The notes: a model not told the origin generated them from the sequence alone. A stretch of DNA of 64,000 bases from an uncultured Granulosicoccaceae bacterium (GCA_938035945.1 CALHOU010000002.1:1-64000), one strand, 5' to 3'. Positions 44,714-54,240 are shown, counted from the stretch's first letter. Numbers and translations: made by a program.

Positions 44714-45586
44714 TCAACCTGATTCTTGCTCTAAATGGCTGATATGTTGTTCAAATAAGGCCAACTCTTCGGCTGACTTCTCCGGATATGCAAGCGGCAG
44801 TGACGCCAATTTCTCTGCAATAATCTGCGCTACGCATAGACGCATATAAGGCTTGTTGTCTGCAGGTATGGCATACCATGGCGCACTTTCGCGCGAGGTC
44901 TCGTTAAAGATCTCTTGATAGGCAGCCATGTAGTCAGACCACTTGCTTCGTTCTGATAAATCTGTTTTTGAAAACTTCCAATAACGTTCGGGTGTAGTTA
45001 ATCGACTCATGAACCGCGCTTTTTGTTCCTCAGGCGAGACGTTTAACCAAAACTTTAAAATGATCGTGCCATTACGCGCCAAGTGATTTTCGTGTTCACG
45101 AATGGAAGCAAAACGCTCGTCCCAAATCGTTGAATCGTTTATATGGGGTAAACGTTGCTTGGCTAAATATTCTGGTCGTACGCGAACCGCAAGCACTTCT
45201 TCGTAGTAACTGCGATTAAAAATGCCAATGCGGCCGCGCTCTGGCAAGCTCTTGGCTGTACGCCATAAAAAATCATGATCAAGCTCCTCTGACGAAGGTG
45301 CTTTGAATGAATGTACCTGACAGCCCGCGGGGTTTACCCCGCTCATGACAGCACGAATGGTCCCGTCCTTCCCCGCCGCATCCATTGCCTGAAAAACCAG
45401 CAATACAGAATAACGATCATCTGCATACAACTTACGTTGTAGCTTAGCGATTTGCTCCACACGCTTTTTTAATGATTTTTGTAGCGCTTTTTTACCTGAT
45501 ATTTCGCCCGGCACCGTTTCGTAGTCGGCGACCCTAAAGCTACCGTCATAGGGTACGAGCATGGCATCAGTCGGCAGATGAATCAC
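44714..45586 (-). CDS. ppk2: Polyphosphate kinase 2 family phosphotransferase
   Basis: 290 residues. The Walker A-like loop [17 protein letters not shown], the lid ([22 protein letters not shown]) and Walker [15 protein letters not shown] define the PPK2 polyphosphate:nucleotide phosphotransferases (TIGR03709-like group), which phosphorylate AMP/ADP or GDP using polyphosphate. The start is the GTG at 45586, which overlaps the msrA stop (GTGA) and has an AGGTGG site; the longer frame to 45643 lies inside msrA. Confidence 0.93.
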   Translation of the reverse strand: MIHLPTDAMLVPYDGSFRVADYETVPGEISGKKALQKSLKKRVEQIAKLQRKLYADDRYSVLLVFQAMDAAGKDGTIRAVMSGVNPAGCQVHSFKAPSSEELDHDFLWRTAKSLPERGRIGIFNRSYYEEVLAVRVRPEYLAKQRLPHINDSTIWDERFASIREHENHLARNGTIILKFWLNVSPEEQKARFMSRLTTPERYWKFSKTDLSERSKWSDYMAAYQEIFNETSRESAPWYAIPADNKPYMRLCVAQIIAEKLASLPLAYPEKSAEELALFEQHISHLEQESG

Positions 45587-46239
45587 AACGCCACCTGGTT
45601 TGGGGCCACCGCACAAACAGCGCCAGTCCCACGCATGCTGCAATACCCACCTGGATTTTTATGTAAATACTGTTGATGCTCATCTTCGGCAAAATAAAAG
45701 GTGGGTGCATCCACTATTTCCGTGGTAATTGCCCCAAAACCTTTTTCTTTTAACGCCGACTGATAGTGCTTTTGACTTTGTTGTGCCAACGCAAGTTGTT
45801 CAACGCTGTAGGTGTAAATGCCTGAGCGGTATTGCGTGCCGCGATCTGGCCCCTGTTGCATACCCTGCGTGGGGTCATGAGACTCCCAAAACAAATTAAG
45901 CAGTTGCTGATAGGAAATAACTTTTGGGTCGAAGACAACGCGAACCACCTCGTTGTGCCCCGTCATACCGGTGCACACTTCAGAATAATGCGGATGGGGT
46001 GTTACACCGCCGGCATAACCGACCGCGGTTGAGAACACACCTTCTTGTTGCCAGAACAATCGTTCGACACCCCAAAAGCAGCCCATTCCAAACATGGCAA
46101 ATTCCATATCGTCAGGAAACGGTTCCGCCATTGGGTTGTTCAACACCAAATGTGTTTGCGCAACCCGCAACGCTACGTCGCGACCCGGTAAGGCCTCTTT
46201 CTCGGTTGGTAAATCTGTTTTTTTAAACAATCCAAACAC
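45583..46239 (-). CDS. msrA: Peptide methionine sulfoxide reductase MsrA
   Basis: 218 residues from a GTG at 46239, preceded by AGGATT and giving [20 protein letters not shown], which matches the N-terminus of E. coli MsrA. The frame could extend to 46293 but without support. Catalytic cysteine in [13 protein letters not shown]; resolving cysteines in the C-terminal [13 protein letters not shown]. It reduces methionine-S-sulfoxide in proteins after oxidative damage. It overlaps ppk2 by four bases. Confidence 0.95.
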   Translation of the reverse strand: MFGLFKKTDLPTEKEALPGRDVALRVAQTHLVLNNPMAEPFPDDMEFAMFGMGCFWGVERLFWQQEGVFSTAVGYAGGVTPHPHYSEVCTGMTGHNEVVRVVFDPKVISYQQLLNLFWESHDPTQGMQQGPDRGTQYRSGIYTYSVEQLALAQQSQKHYQSALKEKGFGAITTEIVDAPTFYFAEDEHQQYLHKNPGGYCSMRGTGAVCAVAPNQVAL

Positions 46240-46530
46240 CGTAGCAATCCTGATTAAGCGGCAGCAGCATTGTTCGCGAAAAATTAACGACAACGTGCAA
46301 AAAACTAATCTTGTGCTACGACATTACCTAAGCTTGCTTAAATGAAACTGAATGCGGAAATCCGACCACGCCAAATCACGCACATTGTTTAGCGGATATC
46401 GGTAATCTGCCAATAAATCAACGGCTAATGCGTTGTTTTTGATAGAAAGAATGGGGGTTTTAGGCGCTTTGGCCCAATTGTCTCAAAGTGGACACATTGA
46501 ATAAAATGCGAACTGGCAAAACGCGCAATT

Positions 46531-46992
46531 CTAAGTCCCTACCCGCTGCCAGGCCGCAACTAATACGAGCAAGGTCATACCGAGCACAAGGTTTAACAGA
46601 ACGATGTGCCGAATTCGGTTTAAATGCCGCCCAGCCGTCGGCCAGTCTTGACCATTCACCGCTGCAACAAAGTGCGGATAGATTCGGTAGTAGAGATAAA
46701 TAAATAATAATGTCATCACCCACCCAAGCAAATGCATCATGTGCACGTGCTTAGGCAGTGTGGAAAAACCATCAAACCATCCAAAAATCAGCCAATACCC
46801 GCTTAGCATGATCAGAACGATGGCCATCCATACCCACGGAAAAAAACGTTTGAATATACCGGCCCACAATGTGAGCCGCGGCCCAGGCTCGAGTGCTACA
46901 GCGGTTGGTCTGAGAATGACATAAGCGAAGAACAAGCCGCCGACCCAAATTACGGCGGCGACTAGGTGGACAGCAATAGCGATGGCATTCAT
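46531..46992 (-). CDS. CopD-like four-helix membrane protein
   Basis: 153 residues with four hydrophobic helices (about 3-28, 48-70, 82-103, 127-148). Conserved histidine near the first helix (AVHLVAAVIWVGGLFFAYV), and HxxMHLLGW in the third. It fits the CopD family of copper-associated or haem-containing inner-membrane proteins, but a specific role is not evident. The ATG is only two bases from the left end of the insertion sequence, so its native ribosome-binding site appears to have been replaced by the element. Confidence 0.8.
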   Translation of the reverse strand: MNAIAIAVHLVAAVIWVGGLFFAYVILRPTAVALEPGPRLTLWAGIFKRFFPWVWMAIVLIMLSGYWLIFGWFDGFSTLPKHVHMMHLLGWVMTLLFIYLYYRIYPHFVAAVNGQDWPTAGRHLNRIRHIVLLNLVLGMTLLVLVAAWQRVGT

Positions 46993-46994
46993 AA

Positions 46995-47998
46995 CTAACT
47001 GGTGTACTTGGGTGTTGATAGAAATTTTACGTTATAGTAAAAAGCGTAATTCAACAACCCAAAGGTTCAAGGATGAACCCACACTGCCCCCGCTGCGGAG
47101 CCGGATGCTCTGTAAAATATGGTCGTTATCTTCGTGCAGAAGATGCGCAGTCGATTCAACGCTATCGCTGTAAGGCCTGTAAAACATGCCATTCAAGTGC
47201 CACCCACTCACCGACCTACCGGCAAAAGCGACGCCGTCTTAATCGGCTTGTTAGAGCCGATATTGTTAGCAGTACCTCGCAGCGGCGCATTGCGCTTAAC
47301 CAAGGCTGTGCACGTAAAACAGTGGCCAGAAAGATCATTTTCCTGGCCGAACAAGCACGAATTAAACATGCGCAGTGGTTAGAATCGCAACAAGAACTAT
47401 TCAACAACGTGCAATGGGATGAATTAGAAACCTTCGAACACTCTCGCCTAAAACCGTTATCGGTCGCGGTCATGTGTTGTACAAAAACACGCAGCATCGT
47501 TGGCTTTGGTATCGCGCAAATACCGGCCAGTGGCAAGATCGCTAAGCGCTCAAGAGAAAAATACGGCCACAGAGCCGACCGCAGCAGTGCCATGCGACGA
47601 AAAGTGTTGAGGGAGTTGAAGCCTTATGTGGCTGCGGACGTGACTTTCACCAGTGATCAACATAAACGCTATGCCAAGGAAATTAAGACATTCTATCCAG
47701 AGTCGATTCACATCCAACATGAATCGATACGAGGCTCGTTAACCGGACAAGGAGAGCTTAAACGCACCGGGTTTGACCCCTTGTTTTGGATAAATCATAC
47801 GCTGGCCATGTTACGAGACAACGTAAAACGGCTGGCCAGAAAGACTTGGTGCACGACCAAGAAGGCGGATTCATTGAATGACATCCTCGCCATTTACATC
47901 CATTACCACAACACAAAGCTGATTCCGCAGCCGACTAAAAACGCAAAATTTGATTTTGAAGGGTGATGTGATTACCAACAGCCAAGTACACCAGTTAG
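46995..47998 (+). mobile_element. Insertion sequence, about 1.0 kb, with 23-bp inverted ends
   Basis: Matching ends: 46995-47017 on the plus strand (CTAACTGGTGTACTTGG then GTGTTG) and 47976-47998 on the minus strand (CTAACTGGTGTACTTGG then CTGTTG), with one mismatch in 23. The single transposase gene lies between. I see no flanking target duplication. It sits exactly between sdaA and the CopD-like gene, both on the minus strand: sdaA's stop codon begins one base outside the right end. Confidence 0.85.
47073..47966 (+). CDS. IS1-superfamily-like transposase with zinc ribbon
   Basis: 297 residues. An N-terminal zinc ribbon (CPRC at 5-8, CKAC at 33-36) is followed by a helix-turn-helix region (about 58-90, TSQRRIALNQGCARKTVARK) and a catalytic core with WDELETF (115-121, first acid) and TSDQHKRY (193-200, second acid). 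The C-terminal end is INHTLAMLRDNVKRLARKTWC. This is the COG3677/IS1-related layout; I cannot place the third catalytic residue with confidence. A ribosome site AAGG precedes the ATG. The frame is intact, so the element may be active. Confidence 0.82.
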   Translation: MNPHCPRCGAGCSVKYGRYLRAEDAQSIQRYRCKACKTCHSSATHSPTYRQKRRRLNRLVRADIVSSTSQRRIALNQGCARKTVARKIIFLAEQARIKHAQWLESQQELFNNVQWDELETFEHSRLKPLSVAVMCCTKTRSIVGFGIAQIPASGKIAKRSREKYGHRADRSSAMRRKVLRELKPYVAADVTFTSDQHKRYAKEIKTFYPESIHIQHESIRGSLTGQGELKRTGFDPLFWINHTLAMLRDNVKRLARKTWCTTKKADSLNDILAIYIHYHNTKLIPQPTKNAKFDFEG

Positions 47999-49402
47999 CT
48001 AACAGTCGGGAAAACTTACAGGCACTTCAATCACATTTATCGCCAGACCACCGCGCGCGGTTTCTTTGTATTTTGTTTTCATGTCCGCACCCGTGTCTCG
48101 CATTGTTTTTATGACTTTATCAAGCGACACGCAATGCGTCCCATCACCGCGCAATGCAATGCGCGACGCATTAATGGCTTTTACCGAAGCCATCGCATTT
48201 CGTTCGATACAAGGCACTTGAACCAGACCACCCACTGGATCACAAGTCAACCCTAAGTTATGTTCCATGCCAATTTCAGCAGCGTTTTCAACCTGCTCAG
48301 GCGTGCCATTCATCACCGCCGCCAATGCACCTGCGGCCATCGAACACGCTGAGCCTACTTCACCTTGGCAACCAACTTCTGCACCTGATATAGATGCGTT
48401 TTCTTTGTAAAGAATACCTATGGCGCCAGCGGTGAGTAAGAATTTGATAACGCCATCTAGGTTGCTATCGGGAGTAAAGTTTACGTAGTAGTGCAACACG
48501 GCTGGGATAATTCCGGCAGCGCCATTGGTGGGGGCGGTCACCACACGACCACCTGCTGCATTTTCTTCGTTAACGGCCAAGGCATATAAATTAACCCAAT
48601 CCATAACCGTTAATGGATCGCTATAACCACGCTCAGGGTTAGCGCTGAGCTTTTCATATAGATCAGCCGCACGTCGTTTTACTTTCATACCACCCGGCAA
48701 AATACCGTGTTCACGACAACCTCGTTTGACACAGGCTTGCATCGCTTCCCACAGTTCGGTTAAACCTGCGCGAACCTCATCTTCACTGCGCGTAACGGTT
48801 TCGTTTGCCATCATCACGTCGCTAATCGACATGCTTTGCTCTTTGCATATTTCTAACAATCGATCACCGGTAGTGAACGGATAGGGCACCTCAATAACAT
48901 CGGCTTTTATTGGACTCTCATCCTCAGCGGCTGATTCATCAACAACAAACCCACCGCCAACAGAATAGTAAGTAGAAGCATGCACAATATTGGCTTGTTC
49001 ATCGAAGGCGCTAAAGACCATGCCATTTGGGTGAAACGGCAAAGTCTTGCGTTTATGCATAACTAGGTCAGTCGACTCTTTAAATTTTATTGTGCACAGC
49101 TTTGGGATGGTTAAGCTTGATGATTCACGAATTTTCGCAAGCTTAGGTTCAATAGAATCAACATCAACTGTACGTGGGTGTTCTCCTTGCAAACCCAATA
49201 GCACGGCTTTATCACTACCGTGACCTTTTCCGGTAGCTCCAAGCGAACCCAGCAGTTCAACCTTAACGCGAACAACATGTTTAGCATCGGTGTTTTGGGC
49301 TAACGAGTCTACGAACTGATTGGCCGCAACCATAGGCCCCACCGTGTGAGAACTCGATGGCCCTATACCAATTTTGAATAGGTCGAAAACACTGATTGTC
49401 AT
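47999..49402 (-). CDS. sdaA: L-serine ammonia-lyase (serine dehydratase)
   Basis: 467-residue single-chain enzyme that deaminates L-serine to pyruvate using a [4Fe-4S] cluster. N-terminal [13 protein letters not shown] (12-24), cluster cysteines in [11 protein letters not shown] and [19 protein letters not shown]. The chain ends ...[11 protein letters not shown], a few residues longer than usual, and the stop codon starts one base outside the insertion sequence, so the last codons may be of mixed origin. Transcription would run into the element. Confidence 0.95.
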   Translation of the reverse strand: MTISVFDLFKIGIGPSSSHTVGPMVAANQFVDSLAQNTDAKHVVRVKVELLGSLGATGKGHGSDKAVLLGLQGEHPRTVDVDSIEPKLAKIRESSSLTIPKLCTIKFKESTDLVMHKRKTLPFHPNGMVFSAFDEQANIVHASTYYSVGGGFVVDESAAEDESPIKADVIEVPYPFTTGDRLLEICKEQSMSISDVMMANETVTRSEDEVRAGLTELWEAMQACVKRGCREHGILPGGMKVKRRAADLYEKLSANPERGYSDPLTVMDWVNLYALAVNEENAAGGRVVTAPTNGAAGIIPAVLHYYVNFTPDSNLDGVIKFLLTAGAIGILYKENASISGAEVGCQGEVGSACSMAAGALAAVMNGTPEQVENAAEIGMEHNLGLTCDPVGGLVQVPCIERNAMASVKAINASRIALRGDGTHCVSLDKVIKTMRDTGADMKTKYKETARGGLAINVIEVPVSFPDC

Positions 49403-49555
49403 GTGGTTACACCATAATGCTGCAATGAGCGTAGGCTAGCCAAACGAGCCCATGCCAGTAAGATCAGAACGGTATCAAACGGACCAGAAACGACATGAAG
49501 ACGATGAATGTCGTGCACAGTGCAAAGCAATCGACATTATGCTGAAGTGATCATG

Positions 49556-49577
49556 TGGCGAATTAAGTTATTCGCCA
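49556..49577 (-). terminator. Hairpin after the protease gene
   Basis: Perfect 8-bp stem TGGCGAAT/ATTCGCCA with a six-base loop, 15 bases after the protease stop on the minus strand. No T-run follows. Confidence 0.4.
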
Positions 49578-49591
49578 ACACAAAGCGCAAG

Positions 49592-50227
49592 TTACTGGTA
49601 ACTACCGATAAAGCGCTGAATTGTTGCCGCAGCAACCGACACTGAATGATTCTGCAATTTTACGTAGCGATCACCGCTAAGATAAGCGCCGTAACCTCGC
49701 AACATACCCAGTAATTGATAGGTGCCATGATCACAGGTGAGGAGCCCGCCACCAGATTGACCCGAGTCGATTGGTGCGCTTGTGTGTAATGCACCAGCAC
49801 GGTTCCGTTGGAATACACCACTAGAGGTTGTCTTACCTTGTGCCTTTGGGAAGCCAACGGCCCATACCATTTGACTTTGACTTGGTTGTGATGCTGCTAA
49901 TGGCACCGGAGTAATATCGTGGGTGTCTACAGCCAAAACGGCCAGATCGTTGGCACGATCAATCAACACAAGTGTTGCACTGCGAAAGCCCTCATCGACA
50001 CGCACAAAAAACTTTTCAGCACCTTCAATTGCATGAGCTGCAGTGAGTACGCGATTGGGCGCAAACACGACGCCGCTGGCATGACTACCATGGTCGGTGG
50101 CAACCGGTAGGATAGCTTCCAGCGTTTTATCGTCTGGCCAAACACATTCTGGCGCTGCCGCTGCTTGTCCGGCCCATAAGCCGGTGCAAACGAGAAGCGC
50201 ACCTATTATTTTAGTGGTGCTTCGCAT
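49592..50227 (-). CDS. Secreted trypsin-like serine protease (S1 type)
   Basis: 211 residues. The start at 50227 is chosen because it gives a typical signal peptide (MRSTTKIIGALLVCTG... ending AAAA) and has a GGAAGAG site; the longer frame to 50395 has neither. Catalytic triad: His65 (TAAHA), Asp94 (RANDLAVL), Ser158 (DSGQSGGGLL). No PDZ domain, so it is not DegP-like. Probably periplasmic or exported; target unknown. It stands alone behind sdaA. Confidence 0.85.
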   Translation of the reverse strand: MRSTTKIIGALLVCTGLWAGQAAAAPECVWPDDKTLEAILPVATDHGSHASGVVFAPNRVLTAAHAIEGAEKFFVRVDEGFRSATLVLIDRANDLAVLAVDTHDITPVPLAASQPSQSQMVWAVGFPKAQGKTTSSGVFQRNRAGALHTSAPIDSGQSGGGLLTCDHGTYQLLGMLRGYGAYLSGDRYVKLQNHSVSVAAATIQRFIGSYQ

Positions 50228-50450
50228 GTCTCTTCCCCCACGACAAAGTCTTGTCGTGCATGCGTGTTTGTAGCGACTGACTAACCATGCGTGTGAAGCA
50301 CCAAAAACGTCGGATGCGACACGATGTGGATTGGTTACCAATGCTATTTCACGTTTCGGCAGGATCGCTCCCGCCCCCAAAAAAACTCTACCCACTACAG
50401 TTTGATCTACGTCAATGTACTGCGTGCAAGCGGAATCAGTTTCGTTAGAA

Positions 50451-50480
50451 GAAAAAACAAACCCGCCGAGTAGCAGGTTT
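50451..50480 (-). terminator. Rho-independent terminator of the Slp-type gene
   Basis: On the minus strand an 8-bp stem AAACCTGC/GCGGGTTT (one G-T pair, six-base loop) is followed by GTTTTTTC. About 140 bases after the lipoprotein stop. Confidence 0.75.
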
Positions 50481-50584
50481 TCAGTTTATAGCAAGGAGGC
50501 GATTGATGATATATGGAAGAGAGCCGAGTTTATGACGCCTAAGTCACTGAAAATACTAAGTTCTTTGATGAGAAAATAAACGCA

Positions 50585-50608
50585 ATTAGTTGATTTATAT
50601 CAACTAAT
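50585..50608. repeat. 24-base palindrome ATTAGTTGA-N6-TCAACTAAT
   Basis: Perfect nine-base arms with a six-base centre, 12 bases after the lipoprotein stop. AT-rich. On the minus strand a moderately T-rich stretch follows. It is either a first weak terminator for the lipoprotein gene or a protein-binding site. Confidence 0.5.
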
Positions 50609-50619
50609 CAAAGCGATTT

Positions 50620-51138
50620 CTATCCGCCCACATTTAAACCGATACCAAAAATAAATCGAGTTTTTTCGTGACTATTGTCTCGGTGCCAAAGATGGACGTC
50701 GCTCAAGGTCACCGTTGGATATTCGTAGACGGCCTCACCGACCTCACCTTTGGTTACACCTTGCAAGGTACCAATCGCGGTCAACTCACGACCAGGCGCG
50801 TAGTGTTGGGTTTCGATGTAATCAGGCGATTGCAGTAAAAAACGACCCAGAGATTTCTTGTCTGTGGCGGGTCTCTGATACTGATCCAACGGATAAGCCA
50901 GCACCTCGAATTGGGTCCGATCTACCAAGTTCACACTGCTCACAATCACACCACCCCAGATAACCGTACCCTTCGCTGTTTCCGGTGCAGATTGAACTTC
51001 TGCAGGCGTCAATTTAACACTCAATGAGTCTGTTTTAAACGGCGGCGTAGCGCACCCAATGAGCAATATCGTCGCTGCACAAACGGCCACAATTTGCATG
51101 AACGATTGCCGCTCTGATTTCAATACTTGTACTTTCAC
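50620..51138 (-). CDS. Slp-family outer-membrane lipoprotein
   Basis: 172 residues from a GTG at 51138 with a GGAG site five bases before. Lipoprotein signal: basic n-region, hydrophobic stretch and lipobox LIGC. The mature part matches the Slp (starvation lipoprotein) family: GTVIWGGVIVSSVNLVDRTQFEVLAYPLDQ-like start and EYPTVTLSDVHLW near the end. Outer-membrane, periplasm-facing; function in the family is poorly defined, with links to stationary phase. It is a single-gene unit. Confidence 0.85.
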   Translation of the reverse strand: MKVQVLKSERQSFMQIVAVCAATILLIGCATPPFKTDSLSVKLTPAEVQSAPETAKGTVIWGGVIVSSVNLVDRTQFEVLAYPLDQYQRPATDKKSLGRFLLQSPDYIETQHYAPGRELTAIGTLQGVTKGEVGEAVYEYPTVTLSDVHLWHRDNSHEKTRFIFGIGLNVGG

Positions 51139-51206
51139 ATTATTCTCCGAGCATCCTGTACCGCGGTTTGAGGCCCTGTCGTTCAAGTTGCTGGCAACTC
51201 TACATG

Positions 51207-51235
51207 TTATTAATTGAGGTTCGAATAAACACCAA
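51207..51235 (-). promoter_or_regulatory. Possible promoter of the Slp-type gene
   Basis: On the minus strand TTGGTG and TAATAA are 17 bases apart, about 70 bases before the GTG start. The match is moderate. Confidence 0.35.
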
Positions 51236-51687
51236 TTTCTATAAATTCAAAGATCTATTGCACCCAGATACGGGTCCAAGAGATCCACCCAGAAAGCTCG
51301 TATAACTACCTATCTCACAACAAATTTTCAAACCCACAGGCCTTCTGCCATAGGGTCAATTTCGCCATTATGGGCACGGTTCTATGATCGAAATATTGCC
51401 ATGCCACATGCGTTTGCATTGTTTTACGCACAGAGCGTCAATACAGCGCCCAAGTGTGTCTTTCAGCAGGTGAAATCTCGGGTTGCGTGACCTCGATCGC
51501 GTCCTGATCGTCTATGTTCAAAAGTCAGCATAAATGTGACTGAGCACCATAAGGAGTCCGGCGCTCGGGCCGTTATCTTAAGAATTGAAAATGTAGTCGA
51601 ACCTAACGGTGCGGCTAGCATCCAAGCAACAAGCCGGTCGGATAGGCGCATTAGGTCTGACCATCACAATTAGAAGGGATAAAAGAC
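51236..51687. other. 450-base non-coding stretch
   Basis: No frame with coding character and no recognisable RNA gene between the lipoprotein promoter and the 98-codon gene. An imperfect inverted repeat of about 56 bases ends at TTAGGT near 51655, faintly like an integron attC site, but with poor internal symmetry. An AGAAGGGAT site precedes the next start codon. Confidence 0.4.
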
Positions 51688-51984
51688 GTGCAGACTATAA
51701 GCAAAGCAGCAAGCCTTCTCAACATCAGCGAGTACCGGTTGTTCAGCGAAGCCTACCTAAACTGGTTTGGCGATCGAGCGAGTGAGAACGACATCACATC
51801 TGTGTTCGCTCAATTCAAAATGTTCGGTGAAGTGCCAGTCTGGGCCGATCAATTCGCCCGCAGCATACTTGACGACTTGGAAGCCAACCGTCAGGTTAAT
51901 CTGAACTCGTATTGCTTATTGAATTTGTCACCTCGCGTCGGCGGCAAACCAGAAATCAGCTTCACCCTGATCAACAACGACTGA
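51688..51984 (+). CDS. Hypothetical protein, 98 residues
   Basis: Starts at a GTG with a good site (AAGGGAT) before it. Soluble, mixed-charge protein; the first 40 residues look helical (ISKAASLLNISEYRLFSEAY), followed by a WADQFARSILDDLEA helix and a short beta-like end. I do not recognise the family. It lies 62 bases ahead of puuE on the same strand and could be in its transcript. Confidence 0.6.
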   Translation: MQTISKAASLLNISEYRLFSEAYLNWFGDRASENDITSVFAQFKMFGEVPVWADQFARSILDDLEANRQVNLNSYCLLNLSPRVGGKPEISFTLINND

Positions 51985-52052
51985 ACCCCTTAAACCCAAC
52001 CGCGGGCACAATCACTGTTGGGTGCGCACCAGTGTTCGGCTAGAATGTGGGT

Positions 52053-52967
52053 ATGACAAATTCCTACACCCGCGACATGATTGGCTACGGCCAAAACCCA
52101 CCTCATCCGGCATGGCCAGACGATGCAGCCATAGCAGTGCAGTTTGTCGTTAATTACGAGGAAGGTGGCGAGAACAACATTCTGCACGGTGATGCCGCAT
52201 CAGAAGCGTTTTTATCAGAGATCGTTGGCGCCGATGCCTGGCCCGGCCAACGCCACATGAACATGGAGTCAATCTACGAGTTTGGTTCGCGCTCGGGTTT
52301 TTGGCGTTTGCATCGATTATTCACCGAACGAGATATTCCAGCCACCGTGTTTGGTGTTGCCATGGCGTTGCAACGAGTACCAGATATAGTCGCAGCCATG
52401 CGCTCGAGTCAATGGGAAATCGCCACGCACGGATTGCGCTGGATAGACTATCGACACTTCTCCATCGAAGAAGAACGTGCGCACTTAGTCGAAGCCATCG
52501 AGATACATCAGGCTTGTACCGGCGAGCTGCCTGCGGGTGTTTATATCGGCCGAACGTCTGAACATTCCCAGGACCTAAGTGCCGAGCAATCACATTTTGA
52601 ATACTGCGCCGATACCTATGCCGATGAATTACCGTATTGGCGTAACAGTCATTATGGCCCACAACTGATGGTGCCCTATACCTTGGATGCAAACGATATG
52701 CGTTTTGCCACACCACAAGGATTTAATTCGGGTGAACAGTTTTATCAATACCTAAAAGATTCGTTTGACCTTTTATATGCCGAAGGTATAGCTGGGTCAC
52801 CTAAAATGATGTCGGTGGGCTTGCATTGTCGATTGGCCGGGCGACCAGGTCGCGCCGCAGCCGTTGCGCGGTTTTTGGATTACGTGCAATCGAAACAGCG
52901 AGTATGGCTTGCGACACGATTGGACATTGCCAGACATTGGAAAAAAACATTCCCAGCGCCGAGCTAG
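52053..52967 (+). CDS. puuE: Allantoinase PuuE (polysaccharide-deacetylase fold)
   Basis: 304 residues from the ATG at 52053 (a GTG lies two codons earlier). Matches the PuuE family, a metal-independent allantoinase unrelated to the amidohydrolase type: TRDMIGYGQNPPHPAWPDDA, FVVNYEEGGENNILHGDAAS and the HGLRWIDYR segment. It hydrolyses allantoin to allantoate in urate breakdown. It converges on the amidohydrolase gene with 17 bases between. Confidence 0.93.
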   Translation: MTNSYTRDMIGYGQNPPHPAWPDDAAIAVQFVVNYEEGGENNILHGDAASEAFLSEIVGADAWPGQRHMNMESIYEFGSRSGFWRLHRLFTERDIPATVFGVAMALQRVPDIVAAMRSSQWEIATHGLRWIDYRHFSIEEERAHLVEAIEIHQACTGELPAGVYIGRTSEHSQDLSAEQSHFEYCADTYADELPYWRNSHYGPQLMVPYTLDANDMRFATPQGFNSGEQFYQYLKDSFDLLYAEGIAGSPKMMSVGLHCRLAGRPGRAAAVARFLDYVQSKQRVWLATRLDIARHWKKTFPAPS

Positions 52968-52984
52968 CGCGAAGTTACTTTGAC

Positions 52985-53887
52985 TTATGCAAGCCGATAA
53001 AAACGCTTTGCATTGTTCACGAACACCGATTCGACCACGGCATTTCCTTGCGGTGCAATACAGGCCAAGACGCGACCGACAGTGTCATCGAATTGTGCCA
53101 TTAGCTTGTCGACAGGAAAGTTAGAGCCAAACATAATGCGTTCTGGCCCAAACGTGGTGAATAGGTAATCGATCAAAGGCGCTATGCTGATTGCGCTCCA
53201 TTGCTTATCGAACATACCAAAGCCGGATAACTTTATTGACACATTAGACAATTGACTCAAGGTCGATATTCCAGAGCGCCATTGTTCAATACCCTTAGTG
53301 GACTGATCGTATGGACTACCAGCATGATCAATCACAATCGGTACACTGGGATGTTCGGCTAAGAACGTTGCTGCCTCATGCATTTGTTCTGGGTATAGCT
53401 GTAGGTCGAAACTCAGCGCGTGCTCTGCAAGTAAAGCAAACTGATCACACCATTGAGCATTGCGTAGCAGGTGTTCGGCCGAAAAGCAGAGCTGTGGATT
53501 ATCATCCAGATAACTTATGATTTGCCGAACACCTTTAAACGATGCAAATCGCGCTTGTTGCTCGATGTGTGCCTGCGCCTTGTCGCCAGTTAAATTCACT
53601 AACCCAACAATGCCAAATTGATCGGCAGGTCGGTTAATCACGGATTGAACCCAGGACGTTTCTGCCACCGGATCAGCAATGGCGCCATCGACTTGAACGT
53701 ACACACTGGCGGCAACCGTATGCTGACTTGATTCGGTAATGTATTCATCCCATGTGTAATCACGTTGAATGGGGGTGGGGTCGCCAAACGGTTTTATCGC
53801 ACCAATATCTCGTAACCAACCATAGCCAAGCTCTGGATCATTTTGCTGGGGAATCCAAATGTGGTGGTGTGCGTCAACGATGTGCAT
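52985..53887 (-). CDS. Amidohydrolase-family hydrolase (COG3618 type)
   Basis: 300-residue TIM-barrel hydrolase. N-terminal metal-type motif VDAHHHIW, a VIDHAGSP strand (usual HxxK/HxG position) and the C-terminal MFGSNFPVDKL. Relatives hydrolyse lactones such as 2-pyrone-4,6-dicarboxylate or L-fuconolactone. Here it lies 11 bases downstream of uraH, in a purine-degradation cluster that lacks an OHCU decarboxylase, so it may act on a urate-pathway intermediate; this is inference from position only. Confidence 0.85.
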   Translation of the reverse strand: MHIVDAHHHIWIPQQNDPELGYGWLRDIGAIKPFGDPTPIQRDYTWDEYITESSQHTVAASVYVQVDGAIADPVAETSWVQSVINRPADQFGIVGLVNLTGDKAQAHIEQQARFASFKGVRQIISYLDDNPQLCFSAEHLLRNAQWCDQFALLAEHALSFDLQLYPEQMHEAATFLAEHPSVPIVIDHAGSPYDQSTKGIEQWRSGISTLSQLSNVSIKLSGFGMFDKQWSAISIAPLIDYLFTTFGPERIMFGSNFPVDKLMAQFDDTVGRVLACIAPQGNAVVESVFVNNAKRFYRLA

Positions 53888-53898
53888 AGGAGCTACCC

Positions 53899-54240
53899 CT
53901 ACGATCCGCGGTAGGTTGAATACCCAAACGGATTGAGCAATAAAGGCACATGGTAATGCTGGCCGTCACCGCTTATTTGAAACACTACTTCTGCATAGGG
54001 ATAAAAAGAATCGGTATTCAATTTCTTATAGTAGTCGCTGAGCATAAAGTTCAGCTTGTAAACGCCAGCAGCTAAAACCGTATCGCTTCCAATAAAATCA
54101 CCCACACGACCATCATCGTTGGTCACGCCCTTTCCAAGTTCAAGCCAGGCATCACCGTTTTGCTGCATTAAACTTATAGCAACACCTGCAGCTGGCTTGC
54201 CTATGGAGGTATCTAAAATATGCGAAGTTATTTGTGTCAT
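53899..54240 (-). CDS. uraH: 5-Hydroxyisourate hydrolase
   Basis: 113-residue transthyretin-like protein. N-terminal TSHILDTSIGKPAAGV with the conserved His7, a central YPYAEVVF segment, and the diagnostic C-terminal YRGS. It hydrolyses 5-hydroxyisourate to OHCU. There is no signal peptide. It is co-transcribed with the amidohydrolase gene and separated from the porin gene by a terminator. Confidence 0.96.
   Translation of the reverse strand: MTQITSHILDTSIGKPAAGVAISLMQQNGDAWLELGKGVTNDDGRVGDFIGSDTVLAAGVYKLNFMLSDYYKKLNTDSFYPYAEVVFQISGDGQHYHVPLLLNPFGYSTYRGS

Larger units (their letters stand above)
50228..50619. other. 392-base region between slp-like and protease genes
   Basis: Both flanking genes are on the minus strand. 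It holds, from right to left, the inverted repeat just after the lipoprotein gene (50585-50608), the terminator at 50451-50480, and the presumed promoter region of the protease, in which I could not define boxes. No coding frame is supported. Confidence 0.5.

Noticed and set aside
46460-46723. Minus-strand frame of 87 codons downstream of and overlapping the CopD-like gene
   Set aside because: It overlaps the end of the membrane-protein gene in another frame and lacks a ribosome site.
46990-48003. Target-site duplication around the insertion sequence
   Set aside because: CTAAC occurs near both ends, but at the left it is part of the inverted repeat itself, and the true flanks (ATTCATAA and CTAACAGT) do not match.
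51600-51655. attC-like integron site
   Set aside because: The ends ACCTAAC and ATTAGGT are partly complementary, but the inner arms do not pair well, the 3' core lacks GTT, and there is only one copy and no integrase.
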